This document shows positions 25,622-35,836 of a DNA stretch of 53,866 nt, piece after piece. The translations under genes and the position numbers were made by a program. How positions within the stretch are numbered: position 1 is the stretch's first letter; each line of letters starts with the position of its first letter. The stretch is taken from the NCBI RefSeq assembly GCF_018614915.1, contig NZ_JAGGNU010000053.1, forward strand, positions 1 to 53,866. The letters are read 5' to 3'. The notes under the pieces are model-generated. The model ran no database searches. It was given only the letters and a program-made list of their open reading frames with translations, and had not been told where the DNA came from. Origin of the DNA: Variovorax paradoxus. Its GTDB lineage: Bacteria > Pseudomonadota > Gammaproteobacteria > Burkholderiales > Burkholderiaceae_C.

Positions 25622-27048
25622 GATCGGACACCTTTCTCCGGCAGCGGCCGGAACAATTTGTTGGCGGAAGGGAGTTGCCAGGCCGCCAGCACGGCCAGCA
25701 TCGACAGCAGCGCGCCCGCGCCCATCGCCTCTGCGAAACCGCGGCTGAAGGCTTCGGGCGAAGCCAGGCTGCCGCGCAGTCCGAAGACCTCGACCAGGAG
25801 CGCGATGCCGAACATCCCGCCCAGATAGCGGAACATGTTGAAGCTGCCGGAGGCCTTGCCGATGTTCGGCGGCGCCACCGAACCGAGCACCGCGTTCTGG
25901 GCCGCGGGCATCGCCATCGAGACGCCGACGCCGGAGAGGATCAGCGGCGGCACGAGCTGCAGATAGGGCAGCTCCGGTGCCGCGACAAGTGCGATCCAGG
26001 CGCTTCCGATCGCCTGCAGCAGCACGCCGCAGACAACCAGCGGGCGCTCGCCGAAACGGTTGACCATGCCGCCGGCGATCGGCGCGACGACGAACAAGGT
26101 TGCCGTCCACGGCAGCAGCCGCAGGCCCGCACCCAGCGGACCGGCGCCCTGCGCCTGCAGGAACTGCGGCAGGAAGAACACGGTGCCGTACATCGGCGCG
26201 TAGAAGAGAAAGCTGGCCGCGATGCCCGAGGAAAAGGCGCGCGAGCGGAACAGCGCCAGCGGCAGCATCGGCGCGGCGGCGCGCTGCTCCCAGGCCAGGA
26301 AGCCGATCGCCAGCAGCAGCCCGGCCGTGAGCGAGCCGGCCACTTCGAGGCTGGCCCAGCCGGCCTCGTGTCCGCGCGAGAGGCCCCATACCGCGCCGAG
26401 GATGGCGCCGGTGACCAGCAGCACGCCGGGCAGGTCGATCGCGGCGGCCGGCCCGTGGCTCTCGCGGATGCGCCGCAGGATGAGCGCCACGGCGACGAGG
26501 CCGATCGGCAGGTTGATCCAGAAGATCCAGCGCCAGTCCAGCCCTTCGGCCACGGCGCCGCCGGCCGCGGGCCCGACGATCAGCGCGAGCCCGGTGACAC
26601 TGCCGAAGATGCCGAGTGCACGGGCCCGCGTCTCTTTCGGAAAGGCCTCGCCGAGCAGCGCCATCGCCAAGGGCATTGCCAGGGCCGCGCCCAGGCCTTG
26701 CAACGCGCGGGCGGCAATCAGCCAGGCGACGCTGCCGGCCATCGCGCAGCCGGCCGAAGCCGCGACGAAGATCACGAGGCCCGCCACCAGCATGCGCCGG
26801 CGCCCGAAACGGTCGCCCAGCGCCGCACCCGTCATGAGCAGGACGGCGAAGCTCAGGTTGTAGGCGTTGACGGTCCACTCGAGCGCCTCGATCGGCGCAT
26901 CGAAGCTCCTGCCGATCGCGCCGAGCGCAGTCGTCACGACCAGCGCGTCGAGCGCGATCATGAAAGAGGCGAGCGCCGCCAGCGCGAGCACCCAGCGCGG
27001 AGATTGGGACGGAAGTGGGGCCACGTGGGTTCCTTGTTCGCGGTTCAT
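25618..27048 (-). CDS. DHA2 family MFS drug transporter
   Basis: A 476-residue major facilitator with about 14 membrane segments. Motifs are LGDRFGRRRMLVAG (motif A), LDALVVTTALGAIGRSF (D1-type, first segment) and GSVTGLALIVGPAAGGAVAE (motif C of antiporters). These place it with the 14-segment drug:H+ antiporters (DHA2, EmrB/QacA-like). It starts at ATG 27048 and its stop overlaps the next gene in an ATGA junction. Linkage to a sigma factor suggests a stress-induced efflux role, but the substrate is unknown. Confidence 0.88.
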   Translation of the reverse strand: MNREQGTHVAPLPSQSPRWVLALAALASFMIALDALVVTTALGAIGRSFDAPIEALEWTVNAYNLSFAVLLMTGAALGDRFGRRRMLVAGLVIFVAASAGCAMAGSVAWLIAARALQGLGAALAMPLAMALLGEAFPKETRARALGIFGSVTGLALIVGPAAGGAVAEGLDWRWIFWINLPIGLVAVALILRRIRESHGPAAAIDLPGVLLVTGAILGAVWGLSRGHEAGWASLEVAGSLTAGLLLAIGFLAWEQRAAAPMLPLALFRSRAFSSGIAASFLFYAPMYGTVFFLPQFLQAQGAGPLGAGLRLLPWTATLFVVAPIAGGMVNRFGERPLVVCGVLLQAIGSAWIALVAAPELPYLQLVPPLILSGVGVSMAMPAAQNAVLGSVAPPNIGKASGSFNMFRYLGGMFGIALLVEVFGLRGSLASPEAFSRGFAEAMGAGALLSMLAVLAAWQLPSANKLFRPLPEKGVRS

Positions 27049-27092
27049 GCGATGAGGACGAACGGGGCGGGGGAAAGGATGCGGTGGGGAGC

Positions 27093-28268
27093 CTAGGTTG
27101 CGTCGTTTTCTTCGCGGCCGTGCCTCCATCCCGGAACGGACAGGTAGTAGCGCAAGGCCTTGCCCTGGCCGGTCGTATGCAGCAGGCCGCGCTGAACCAG
27201 GTCGGACAAGTCGCGCGTGGCCGTGGCCTTCGAGCTCTTGCCCATCTTCAGGTATTTGTCGACGTTGAGGCCGCCGAGGAAACCGCCGTCGCCGGCGTCG
27301 AGCAGGCGGCGCAGCAACTGCCGTTGCCTGTCGTTCAGGTTCGACGAGGCGTGCAGGGCCCAGAAGCGGGATTTCTCCAGCGTCGACTGGATCACCTCCA
27401 TCGACTTGGTGCACGCATGGCCGAAAGCCTCGGCGAACCACTGCACGAAGCCGGTCACGTCCGTGCTGCCGATCTGCGCCACGGCCAGCGCGTCGTAGTA
27501 GCCGCTCCGGTCGGCCAACAACTGCCGCGACAGGCTGTACAGATGCGTGGGAACGCCGAGGTCCTGCGCCAGCACCATGTCGGCGATGGCGCGGCCGATG
27601 CGGCCATTGCCGTCCTCGAACGGATGGATGGTCTCGAACCACAGGTGGGCGATGGCCGCGCGGGCGATGCCGTCCAGCGCGGGCGGCATGCCCGGCCGCG
27701 GCCGAGTCGCAGCGAACCAGGCCAGAAATTCATCCATTTCGTGCGCCACGGTGGCCGAGGGCGGCGCGGTGTAGTGCACCACTTCCTTGCCGGGCAAGCC
27801 GCTGACGATCTGCATGGGGTCTTCATGGTCGCGAAATCGGCCGATCGCGATGCGCCGGATGCCCGCTGTGCCGCCGGGAAAGAGTGCCGATTGCCAGCGG
27901 CAGAGCCGGTCCGCATCCAGGGGTGCTTCGAAACCCGCGCTAGCGTCCTGCATGACTTCCACCAGCCCGTCGACGTGGCGGCTGTAGGGCCCGCTGCCCG
28001 CTTCACCCAGGTGTCGCAGCACCGAGGAGTGCACGGCGGCGAGTTCGAGCTTCTCGCCTTCGATCGCGGCGGTGGCGAGGGCCTCGTGCGTCCAGAGTTC
28101 CCGCTCGATGCTCTGCAGTTCCGGCAAGCCGATCGCGCGCGCCATGCCATGCACCTGGCCCTGCAGCTCGCGCGCACGCAGCAGCGCCGGGCTCGCGGCA
28201 GCCAGGTCGAAATGCAGCTTCGGCCAATCGGCGCGCTGCCAGATGTAGCGGGGGGCTTTGAGGGCCAT
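27093..28268 (-). CDS. Fic family protein (class II) with C-terminal winged helix
   Basis: A 391-residue Fic protein. The catalytic motif HPFEDGNGRIGR is at about 212-223 with the catalytic His first; the enzyme moves AMP (or another NMP) onto a target protein. The N-terminal inhibitory helix has T66-AAI-E70-G71, matching the class II (S/T)xxxE(G/N) motif that keeps the site off. The C-terminal part (about 320-391) has a winged-helix look: LNDRQRQLLRRLLDAGDGG and TRDLSDLVQRGLLHTTGQGK. The start MALKAPRYIW at 28268 is preferred over one nine bases earlier. A perfect palindrome lies 20 bases upstream, a probable self-control site. Confidence 0.9.
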   Translation of the reverse strand: MALKAPRYIWQRADWPKLHFDLAAASPALLRARELQGQVHGMARAIGLPELQSIERELWTHEALATAAIEGEKLELAAVHSSVLRHLGEAGSGPYSRHVDGLVEVMQDASAGFEAPLDADRLCRWQSALFPGGTAGIRRIAIGRFRDHEDPMQIVSGLPGKEVVHYTAPPSATVAHEMDEFLAWFAATRPRPGMPPALDGIARAAIAHLWFETIHPFEDGNGRIGRAIADMVLAQDLGVPTHLYSLSRQLLADRSGYYDALAVAQIGSTDVTGFVQWFAEAFGHACTKSMEVIQSTLEKSRFWALHASSNLNDRQRQLLRRLLDAGDGGFLGGLNVDKYLKMGKSSKATATRDLSDLVQRGLLHTTGQGKALRYYLSVPGWRHGREENDAT

Positions 28269-28288
28269 GCGCCGCATTCTACCCGATA

Positions 28289-28307
28289 CGGCTCATTATT
28301 TGAGCCG
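28289..28307 (-). promoter_or_regulatory. Palindromic operator candidate for the Fic gene
   Basis: CGGCTCA (28289-28295) and TGAGCCG (28301-28307) are exact inverted copies around TTATT, ending 20 bases before the Fic start. A further half-site GGCTCAG lies about 25 bases beyond. Since the Fic protein carries a DNA-binding domain, autoregulation is likely but not shown. Confidence 0.55.
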
Positions 28308-28409
28308 AAAATGGGCGTTGCGGCTCAGCCCTCAGGTGGGCTTTTCTCGACTTCATCGTTTCGGTGAGCGAGACTGCGTACATAACCCCGATCCAGCCGG
28401 AGGAGAACC

Positions 28410-28697
28410 ATGCACTACGTCCTCGCACGCATCACCGTCAAACCCGAGGTCGCGGAGCTCGCCAAGGGCATCCTGGTCGACCTGGCGACGAAGTCGCGAC
28501 AGGAGCCGGGCTGCGTGAACTACGAGCTCTACCAGCAGGCCGAGGCGCCGCACGTGTTCCAGACCGTCGAGCAGTGGGCGGACAAGGCCGATGCCGACGC
28601 GCACATGGCGACGGTGCACGTGGGCGCGGCGATCGCGGCGGCGGGGCCGCTGTTCGCGGTGGCGCCGGAGATCGTGGCGTACAGCCGCTTGCGCTAG
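28410..28697 (+). CDS. Antibiotic biosynthesis monooxygenase (ABM/YgiN-like) family protein
   Basis: A 95-residue ABM-domain protein (ferredoxin-like fold, usually a dimer). The family pattern is visible: VLARITVKPEVAE at the start, SRQEPGCVNYELYQQAEAPHVFQTVEQWADKAD in the middle and HMATVHVGAAI near the end. Relatives act as quinol monooxygenases or as small-molecule binding proteins; the substrate here is unknown. A ribosome site (GGAGGA) precedes ATG 28410. Its end overlaps the convergent hsdS gene by four bases. Confidence 0.85.
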   Translation: MHYVLARITVKPEVAELAKGILVDLATKSRQEPGCVNYELYQQAEAPHVFQTVEQWADKADADAHMATVHVGAAIAAAGPLFAVAPEIVAYSRLR

Positions 28698-29902
28698 GTT
28701 CCGAAGGTCCGCGCGAGCAGGGCCTCGAAGGTCGCTTCGGCGCTGGCCAGCGCCGCCTGCTGCTGGAGCGAGATCGAGCGCAAGGCCGTCGCATGGTCCG
28801 CAAACGCCTGCTGACGCGCGGGCGGCGGAACCATGATGGACAGCGTGCGCAGCCGCTCCTTCGAGATGTTGGGCATCGAGGCGGCCGTTCCGCTGGCCAT
28901 CAGCCGCAGCCGTCTTCGCATGGCCGGCGCCGTCAGCAGCGCCCACAGGTAGAGCGGATGCACGCCCGACTCGGGCCGCAGTCGCAGGCGGAAGATCAGG
29001 TCGGGCAGGAGGATTCGGCCCTGCGTCGCCCAGACGTAGGCCGGCGTGCCGACCAGCTCGGGGGTGTTCTTGCGGCTGAGCAGCAGGTCGCCCTGCCGGA
29101 CTTCATGGCGCGCATCGGGCACTTCGGTGGCGGGCAGGGTCTTGTGGGCCGATTCGTCGTAGGCGGCGTGCTTCAGTGCGCTCAGCCGCAGCACGCCCCA
29201 TTCGCCGGGCGCCTTGGGCCGGTTGTGGCAGCGCGGGCTCCGGCCGCCGTCGATGCCGGCGAGCACCTCGTCCAGCGGCGCCATTGCCCAGCCCTTCGGG
29301 TTGGTCGCCGTGTCGCCGAACATGTCGGCATGGATGGCAAGGACCAGCAGCTCGGTCTTCTTGCGGGCTTCGCGCCGCAGCCGGACGATGCTCTCCGCGC
29401 AGGAGAGCGCATCGACGATGCGGCGCTGTTCGGCCAGCGCCGGCACCGGAATGGCCGTGCCCGCCATGAAGGCCGCGGGCACACGCTGCTGGCCGGCGGT
29501 GCCGGTGAAGCTCCTGCGCGCCTCGCGCCGGAAGCGCTCTTGGCGCACGAAGTAGTAGAGCCACTCGGGCAGCACGGATTCTTTGGCGCGCAGCACGTGG
29601 AACTCGGTGGAGCCGAAGCCTTTTCCGCCGGCCAGGCCGCGGGCGATGGCCGCCTTGCCGTTTTCCATGCACGGCGTGATCTTGGCGAACAGCACGTCGT
29701 CCTCGGCGAAATGGGTGTAGCCCTTCTTCACCTCGGCGAAGCGCCGCGTCAGGCGCTGCTCGATGGTGCCGGAGGCCTCGTTCACCGCGGCCATCGGGAC
29801 GAAGCCGACCTCGCAATCGTCCTGCAGGCCATGCGACTTCGGCAACCTCGGGTTGATGTCGCAGACCTCGCCGAGCAGCGCGGTGCGGGCCGCCGGCATC
29901 AT
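28694..29902 (-). CDS. hsdS: Type I restriction-modification specificity subunit
   Basis: A 402-residue specificity subunit with the usual two target-recognition domains. The first spans about 5-160 (LLGEVCDINPRLPK ... FTGTAGQQRVPAAF) with a helical spacer after it (AEQRRIVDALSCAESIVRLRREARKKTELL). The second runs from about 200 (WAMAPLDEVLAGIDGGRSP) to SGTAASMPNISKERL, followed by a second helical repeat. Each domain reads one half of a split DNA site; the site cannot be predicted by eye. Its start overlaps the hsdM stop. The length is full, so it does not look truncated. No hsdR lies within the window. Confidence 0.88.
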   Translation of the reverse strand: MMPAARTALLGEVCDINPRLPKSHGLQDDCEVGFVPMAAVNEASGTIEQRLTRRFAEVKKGYTHFAEDDVLFAKITPCMENGKAAIARGLAGGKGFGSTEFHVLRAKESVLPEWLYYFVRQERFRREARRSFTGTAGQQRVPAAFMAGTAIPVPALAEQRRIVDALSCAESIVRLRREARKKTELLVLAIHADMFGDTATNPKGWAMAPLDEVLAGIDGGRSPRCHNRPKAPGEWGVLRLSALKHAAYDESAHKTLPATEVPDARHEVRQGDLLLSRKNTPELVGTPAYVWATQGRILLPDLIFRLRLRPESGVHPLYLWALLTAPAMRRRLRLMASGTAASMPNISKERLRTLSIMVPPPARQQAFADHATALRSISLQQQAALASAEATFEALLARTFGT

Positions 29903-31566
29903 GGAATGCGCTCCGCCAGGGCGCTGCGCAGCGCCTCGATCTCTTCCACGATCTCGGCCTCGATCGCCGCCAGTTCGTCGAGCAGCTCGCGCGGGTCCTG
30001 GTGCTCGACCTGCGACTGGCTCATCGGCCGGTAGCGGCTGGCCGACAGGTTGAAGTCGTTCGCGCGCAGTGCGTCCAGCTCGGCGAACCACCACTTCTCG
30101 TTCCAATCGGCCGCCGCGTCGCGCGCCTGCCAGCGCGCCCACACTGCATCGCGCTGCACATAGGCCTGCGACAGCGCGGGCAGGTCGTCGGCTTCGATGG
30201 GCGTGTCGTGGTTGGCGTCCAGGCGGTAGCCGTCGTCGTCGGCATGCAGGAACAGCACGCGCTCGGTGCGGCCGCCGCGGCGGAAGAACAGCACCGAGGT
30301 CTTGACGCCCGAGTAGGGCTGGAACACGCCGCTGGGCAGGCTCAGCACGGCCTCGACGCGATGGTTCTCGACCAGCTGGCGGCGCAGCTCGCGGTGCGCG
30401 AGCGTGGAGCCGAAGAGCACGCCCTCCGGCACCACCACCGCGGCCCGGCCATCGGGGCGCAGGCTGTCGAGCATGTACTTGAGGAACAGCAGCTCGGTGG
30501 CGCTGGTGCTGCCGATCTTCACCTCGTCGACGATGCGGTCCTTGTCCACCCGGCCCGAGAAGGGCGGATTGGCCAGCACCACGTGGAAGCCTTCGGCCGG
30601 CAGGCCCAGCGAGGCCTTGCATGCGGCGTCGAGCGAGGTGGTCAGCACGTTGCGCTGCAGGATGCGCACGTTGGCCAGGCCGCGCAGCGTGAGGTTCATG
30701 GTGGCCAGCCGCACCATCTTCGGGTCGACGTCGTTGCCGAAGAAGGTGGCGGTCTGGAGCGTGGCCAGCTGGGCGCCCGAGAGCCTGTCGCCCAGCCCGC
30801 GCCGGTGCGTCTTGCCGTCGAGCTCGGCGAGGGCGATGCCGCCGGGCGAGGAATTCGCCAGCCGGATCTGGTTGTAGGCTGCCACCAGGAAGCCCGCGGT
30901 GCCGGCGGCTGGGTCGTAGACCGTCTCGCCGACCTGCGGAGCCACCATCTCGACGATGGTGCGGATGATGTGGCGCGGCGTGCGGAACTGGCCCAGCTCG
31001 CCGGCCTGCTTCATCTGGCGCAGCACGTGCTCGAACAAATCGCCCTTGGTATCGGCATCGGCCTGGTCGAGCCGCAGGCCGTCGACCAGCCGGATCACCT
31101 GGGTCAGCACCGTGGGATCGTCGATCCCCAGGCGCGCGCCGCGCATGAAGTCGTGAGCCGAGGCTTCGCCGATCTCGGCGAAGAAGGGAAACACCTCGTC
31201 GCGCACGAAGCGCACCAGCGCCTCGCCCGACAGCTCCCGGGACCAGCGCGACCATCGGAAGCAACTGCGCGGAATGGTCGGCGCGCCGGTGCTCAGCACG
31301 GTGGCGGCCAAGTTGCCTTCGCGGGCGCAGGGCACGGCGCTGTTCAGGGGATTGCGCAGCTCCCATTCGTCGTCGAACAGGCTGATGGAGCGCGTCCTCA
31401 GCACGCGGGCGCGCGCCTTGGCCTCGGCGTCGATGCCCTCGACAAGATAGAAGAAGAACAGGAAGGACAGCTGCTCGGCGTTGTTGACCGGGTCCGGGTA
31501 GCCGCCGCCAAAAAGATAGTCGCGAATCTGGTCGATGGACCGTCGCATGTCGGCAGTCAGAGGCAT
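29899..31566 (-). CDS. hsdM: Type I DNA methyltransferase subunit (N6-adenine)
   Basis: A 555-residue HsdM. The N-terminal helical domain (MRRSIDQIRDYLFGGGYPDPVNNAEQLSFL) is followed by the SAM motif I VYDPAAGTAGFLV and the catalytic motif IV VLANPPFSG. The QFRTPRHIIRTIVEMV segment before motif I is typical. With HsdS it methylates adenine in a split site. It is the first gene of the pair, begins MPLTADM at 31566 and is followed on its upstream side by an unrelated gene on the other strand, so no restriction subunit is encoded next to it. Confidence 0.9.
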   Translation of the reverse strand: MPLTADMRRSIDQIRDYLFGGGYPDPVNNAEQLSFLFFFYLVEGIDAEAKARARVLRTRSISLFDDEWELRNPLNSAVPCAREGNLAATVLSTGAPTIPRSCFRWSRWSRELSGEALVRFVRDEVFPFFAEIGEASAHDFMRGARLGIDDPTVLTQVIRLVDGLRLDQADADTKGDLFEHVLRQMKQAGELGQFRTPRHIIRTIVEMVAPQVGETVYDPAAGTAGFLVAAYNQIRLANSSPGGIALAELDGKTHRRGLGDRLSGAQLATLQTATFFGNDVDPKMVRLATMNLTLRGLANVRILQRNVLTTSLDAACKASLGLPAEGFHVVLANPPFSGRVDKDRIVDEVKIGSTSATELLFLKYMLDSLRPDGRAAVVVPEGVLFGSTLAHRELRRQLVENHRVEAVLSLPSGVFQPYSGVKTSVLFFRRGGRTERVLFLHADDDGYRLDANHDTPIEADDLPALSQAYVQRDAVWARWQARDAAADWNEKWWFAELDALRANDFNLSASRYRPMSQSQVEHQDPRELLDELAAIEAEIVEEIEALRSALAERIP

Positions 31567-31689
31567 GAGGGCAGGGCGCTCGAAGAATTCATGTTTGTGG
31601 CCGCGAGTCTACGAGGCAATTGGAAGGCGCCCACCGCCCGCCTTGGGGCCGGCTGTTGCAAACTCAGGTACCCACCCACAACACCCGCC

Positions 31690-32631
31690 ATGCCGCCCAC
31701 CCCGCCCCTGCTCGAAGTCATCCAGCCCGACCTTTCCGCCTACCGCCGGGGCAACACCGGCGTCGACTATGTGCACCGCTTCGAGTCGGGCCAGCCCGGG
31801 CCGCACGTGCTGATCAACGCGCTGACCCATGGCAACGAGATCTGCGGCATGGTGGCCGCCACCCATCTGCTCGACAGCGGCGTGCGCCCCAAGATCGGCA
31901 CGCTCACGGTGAGCTTCGCGCACGTGGAGGCCTACAACGCCTTCGACCCGGAGCAGCCCTTCGAGAACCGCCAGCTCGTCCACAACCTGAACCGCATCTG
32001 GTCCGACGAGTGGCTGGACGGCCCCGAAGACAGCCCCGAGCTGCGCCGTGCCCGCGAACTGCGGCCGGTGGTGGTTGCGGCCGACCACATCCTCGACATC
32101 CATTCGACCAGCCAGCCGGTGGCGCCCTTCTGGGTCTACCCGGCCTTCGCGCGCAACACGGCGGTGGCGCTGGCGCTCGGGCGCCCGGCGATCCACCTGG
32201 TCATGCCCAAGGGCCTGGGCTCGGGCACGCCGCTGATCCAGCATGGCCGCCACGGGGAGGAAGAGAGCCCGGCCGGCGCCGCGCTGGTGGTCGAGTGCGG
32301 CCAGCACTTCCTGCAGGCCACGGCCGACCTGGCGACCGCCGTGAGCCTGGCCTTCCTCGCCCACTTCGGCCTGGTCGAACGCGACCCTGCTGCCACGCCG
32401 GCGCCGGGGCCGCAGCAGCGCTTCGAACTGGTGGAGACGCGCATGGTCAAGACCGAGGAATTCCGCTTCGCGCGGCCGCTGCTCGGCTTCGAGGTGTTCG
32501 CCAAGGGCGAACTGATCGCGACCGACGGGGCGGAGGAGATCCGGGCGCCTTGCGACGATTGCACGGTGCTGATGCCGGCGCGGGTGCCGATCGTGGGGCG
32601 GGAGGCGGTGTACCTGACCCGGCCGTTGTAA
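31690..32631 (+). CDS. Succinylglutamate desuccinylase/aspartoacylase family protein
   Basis: A 313-residue zinc-dependent amidohydrolase of the AstE/AspA family. Zinc-site segments are NALTHGNEICG (His and Glu) and the later His in DHILDIHSTSQP. VVECGQHF carries the probable catalytic Glu. Family reactions release an acyl group from an N-acyl amino acid; the specific substrate is unknown. It begins at ATG 31690, 123 bases from the divergent hsdM, and ends 15 bases from the convergent glnS stop. Confidence 0.85.
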   Translation: MPPTPPLLEVIQPDLSAYRRGNTGVDYVHRFESGQPGPHVLINALTHGNEICGMVAATHLLDSGVRPKIGTLTVSFAHVEAYNAFDPEQPFENRQLVHNLNRIWSDEWLDGPEDSPELRRARELRPVVVAADHILDIHSTSQPVAPFWVYPAFARNTAVALALGRPAIHLVMPKGLGSGTPLIQHGRHGEEESPAGAALVVECGQHFLQATADLATAVSLAFLAHFGLVERDPAATPAPGPQQRFELVETRMVKTEEFRFARPLLGFEVFAKGELIATDGAEEIRAPCDDCTVLMPARVPIVGREAVYLTRPL

Positions 32632-32646
32632 AAAACCAAGGCTGGG

Positions 32647-34440
<1,794 letters not shown>

Positions 34441-34500
34441 CCGTTCATTCTAGGTGGGCCCCTCGCGGCGTTACCTTTTGCAACTTTCTTCACCCGGCAA

Positions 34501-34517
34501 TGTGAACGGGGTTCACA
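34501..34517 (+). promoter_or_regulatory. TGTGAAC/GTTCACA dyad before the Pro/Tyr-rich protein gene
   Basis: TGTGAAC and GTTCACA are exact inverted copies around GGG, 61 bases before the next start codon. The site lies in the intergenic region shared with glnS, and may be an operator for either gene. No regulator is assigned. Confidence 0.35.
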
Positions 34518-34577
34518 GTTGGCGCGTTCAATACAGACATGGGCGGTTCGCGCCCTCCCAACAAGGAGTCCCACACA

Positions 34578-34925
34578 ATGAGCCTCACTCGTTCCACCTT
34601 CTTCAAATGGGCTGGCGCCGGTGCAGTCGCAGCGGGCGCACTCTTCACCGCGGCTTCGGCCAATGCTCGCGGCGACGTGAGCTGGTCGGTCGGCATCAGC
34701 GCACCCGGCGTCGCCGTCGGCGTGGCAGCTCCGCCGGTGTACTACGCACCGCCGCCTGTTTATTACGCGCCGCCGCCGCCGGTTTACTACCGTCCGGCCC
34801 CGGTGTATTACGGTCCGCCGGCTCCGATTTACTACGGTCAGCCGCCCGGCTACTACCGCCATCAGTACTACCGCGGCCACGGGCACGGCCATGGTCATGG
34901 CCATGGCCATGGCCACTGGCGCTGA
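34578..34925 (+). CDS. Secreted Pro/Tyr-rich protein with His-Gly tail
   Basis: A 115-residue protein with a signal peptide (hydrophobic AGAGAVAAGALFTAASANA, cleaved about residue 30). The mature part has tandem PVYYAPPP-like units (about six Pro-x-x-Tyr-Tyr repeats), then a tail of alternating His and Gly (seven HG pairs) before HWR. A strong ribosome site (AAGGAG) precedes the ATG at 34578. His-Gly runs often bind metals such as Ni or Zn, and Pro/Tyr repeats occur in cell-surface proteins; both are inference. A strong terminator follows, so it is a single-gene unit. Confidence 0.8.
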   Translation: MSLTRSTFFKWAGAGAVAAGALFTAASANARGDVSWSVGISAPGVAVGVAAPPVYYAPPPVYYAPPPPVYYRPAPVYYGPPAPIYYGQPPGYYRHQYYRGHGHGHGHGHGHGHWR

Positions 34926-34963
34926 ACGCGGACAGACACGATTTCCTGCTGTCACCTGAAAAG

Positions 34964-34996
34964 AACCGGCCCCTTTGAAAAAGGGCCGGTTTTTTC
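34964..34996 (+). terminator. Rho-independent terminator
   Basis: AACCGGCCC (34964-34972) pairs with GGGCCGGTT (34983-34991) and is followed by a T6 run. It lies 39 bases after the stop of the Pro/Tyr-rich protein gene and can also serve the convergent response-regulator operon. Confidence 0.9.
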
Positions 34997-35005
34997 ATGG
35001 GCGTC

Positions 35006-35836
35006 TCACATGGCGCGAAACAGGTGGGCGTAGAGCCGGCTGACGGGGATTTTTTCCGGCCGGCCGCGCAGGGCCAGATGCAGCTTGCCGGCTTCGTCGC
35101 GATGCACCGATTCGATGGCGTCGCTGCGCACCACCATCGCGCGGTGCACCTGCCAGAAGGCATTGGAATCGAGCTGCGGCAAGAGCTGCTTGAGAGGCGT
35201 GCGGATCAGGTATTCGCGGGTGGCGGTCAGCACGCGCACGTACTTGTCGGCGGCCTCGAAGTACTGGACCTCGTCGATGGGCACCATGCGCACCGTGCTG
35301 CCTACGCTGCCGGCCTCGCTGGCGGCGATCAGCTTGAGCGGCGCGGCAGCATTGCCAGAGCCGGGAAGGGCCGCCGCTGCCAGCAACTGGCGCCACTGCG
35401 AGAGCGTGGCGGCCAGCGCGTCGTCGGCCGGCACGGCGGGCGAGTTGCGCAGTTCCAGTGCATCCTTCAGGCGCGCAACGGTGCGCTGCAGGCGCTCGGG
35501 CTGCACCGGCTTCAGCACGTAGTCGATGGCCTGGGCGTCGAAGGCGCGGGCCGCGTACTCGTCGTAGGCGGTCACGAACACCAGTTGCGGCATCGGGGCT
35601 TCGTCGGCGGGCCAGCTGTCGGCGAGTTCGGCGGCGGCGCCGAGGCCATCCTGGCCGGGCATACGGATGTCGAAGAACAGCACCTGCGGCAGCAGGCGCA
35701 GCGCTTCGCGCACCGCGCTCTGGCCGTCGCCCACGATGGCGAGCACCTGCAGTTCGGGCCATGCCGCGGCGAGTTCGGCGCACAGCGCCTGCGCCAGCAG
35801 CGGCTCGTCTTCGGCGATGAGGGCGGTGGGCTTCAT
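35006..35836 (-). CDS. LytTR family response regulator
   Basis: A 276-residue response regulator. The receiver (1-125) has acidic residues EDE at 9-11, phospho-acceptor Asp56 in LFFDIRMPG and Lys in YVLKPVQP. The LytTR domain (about 170-276) shows MVPIDEVQYFEAADKYVRVL and FWQVHRAMVVRSDAIESV. Phosphorylated LytTR regulators bind repeated promoter sites. Its start overlaps the histidine-kinase stop in an ATGA junction, so the two are a coupled pair. Confidence 0.92.
   Translation of the reverse strand: MKPTALIAEDEPLLAQALCAELAAAWPELQVLAIVGDGQSAVREALRLLPQVLFFDIRMPGQDGLGAAAELADSWPADEAPMPQLVFVTAYDEYAARAFDAQAIDYVLKPVQPERLQRTVARLKDALELRNSPAVPADDALAATLSQWRQLLAAAALPGSGNAAAPLKLIAASEAGSVGSTVRMVPIDEVQYFEAADKYVRVLTATREYLIRTPLKQLLPQLDSNAFWQVHRAMVVRSDAIESVHRDEAGKLHLALRGRPEKIPVSRLYAHLFRAM

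Noticed and set aside
34783..34920. Short repeats in the Pro/Tyr-rich gene as a CRISPR-like array
   Set aside because: The repeats are in-frame codons of a Pro-Tyr and His-Gly protein with no spacers.
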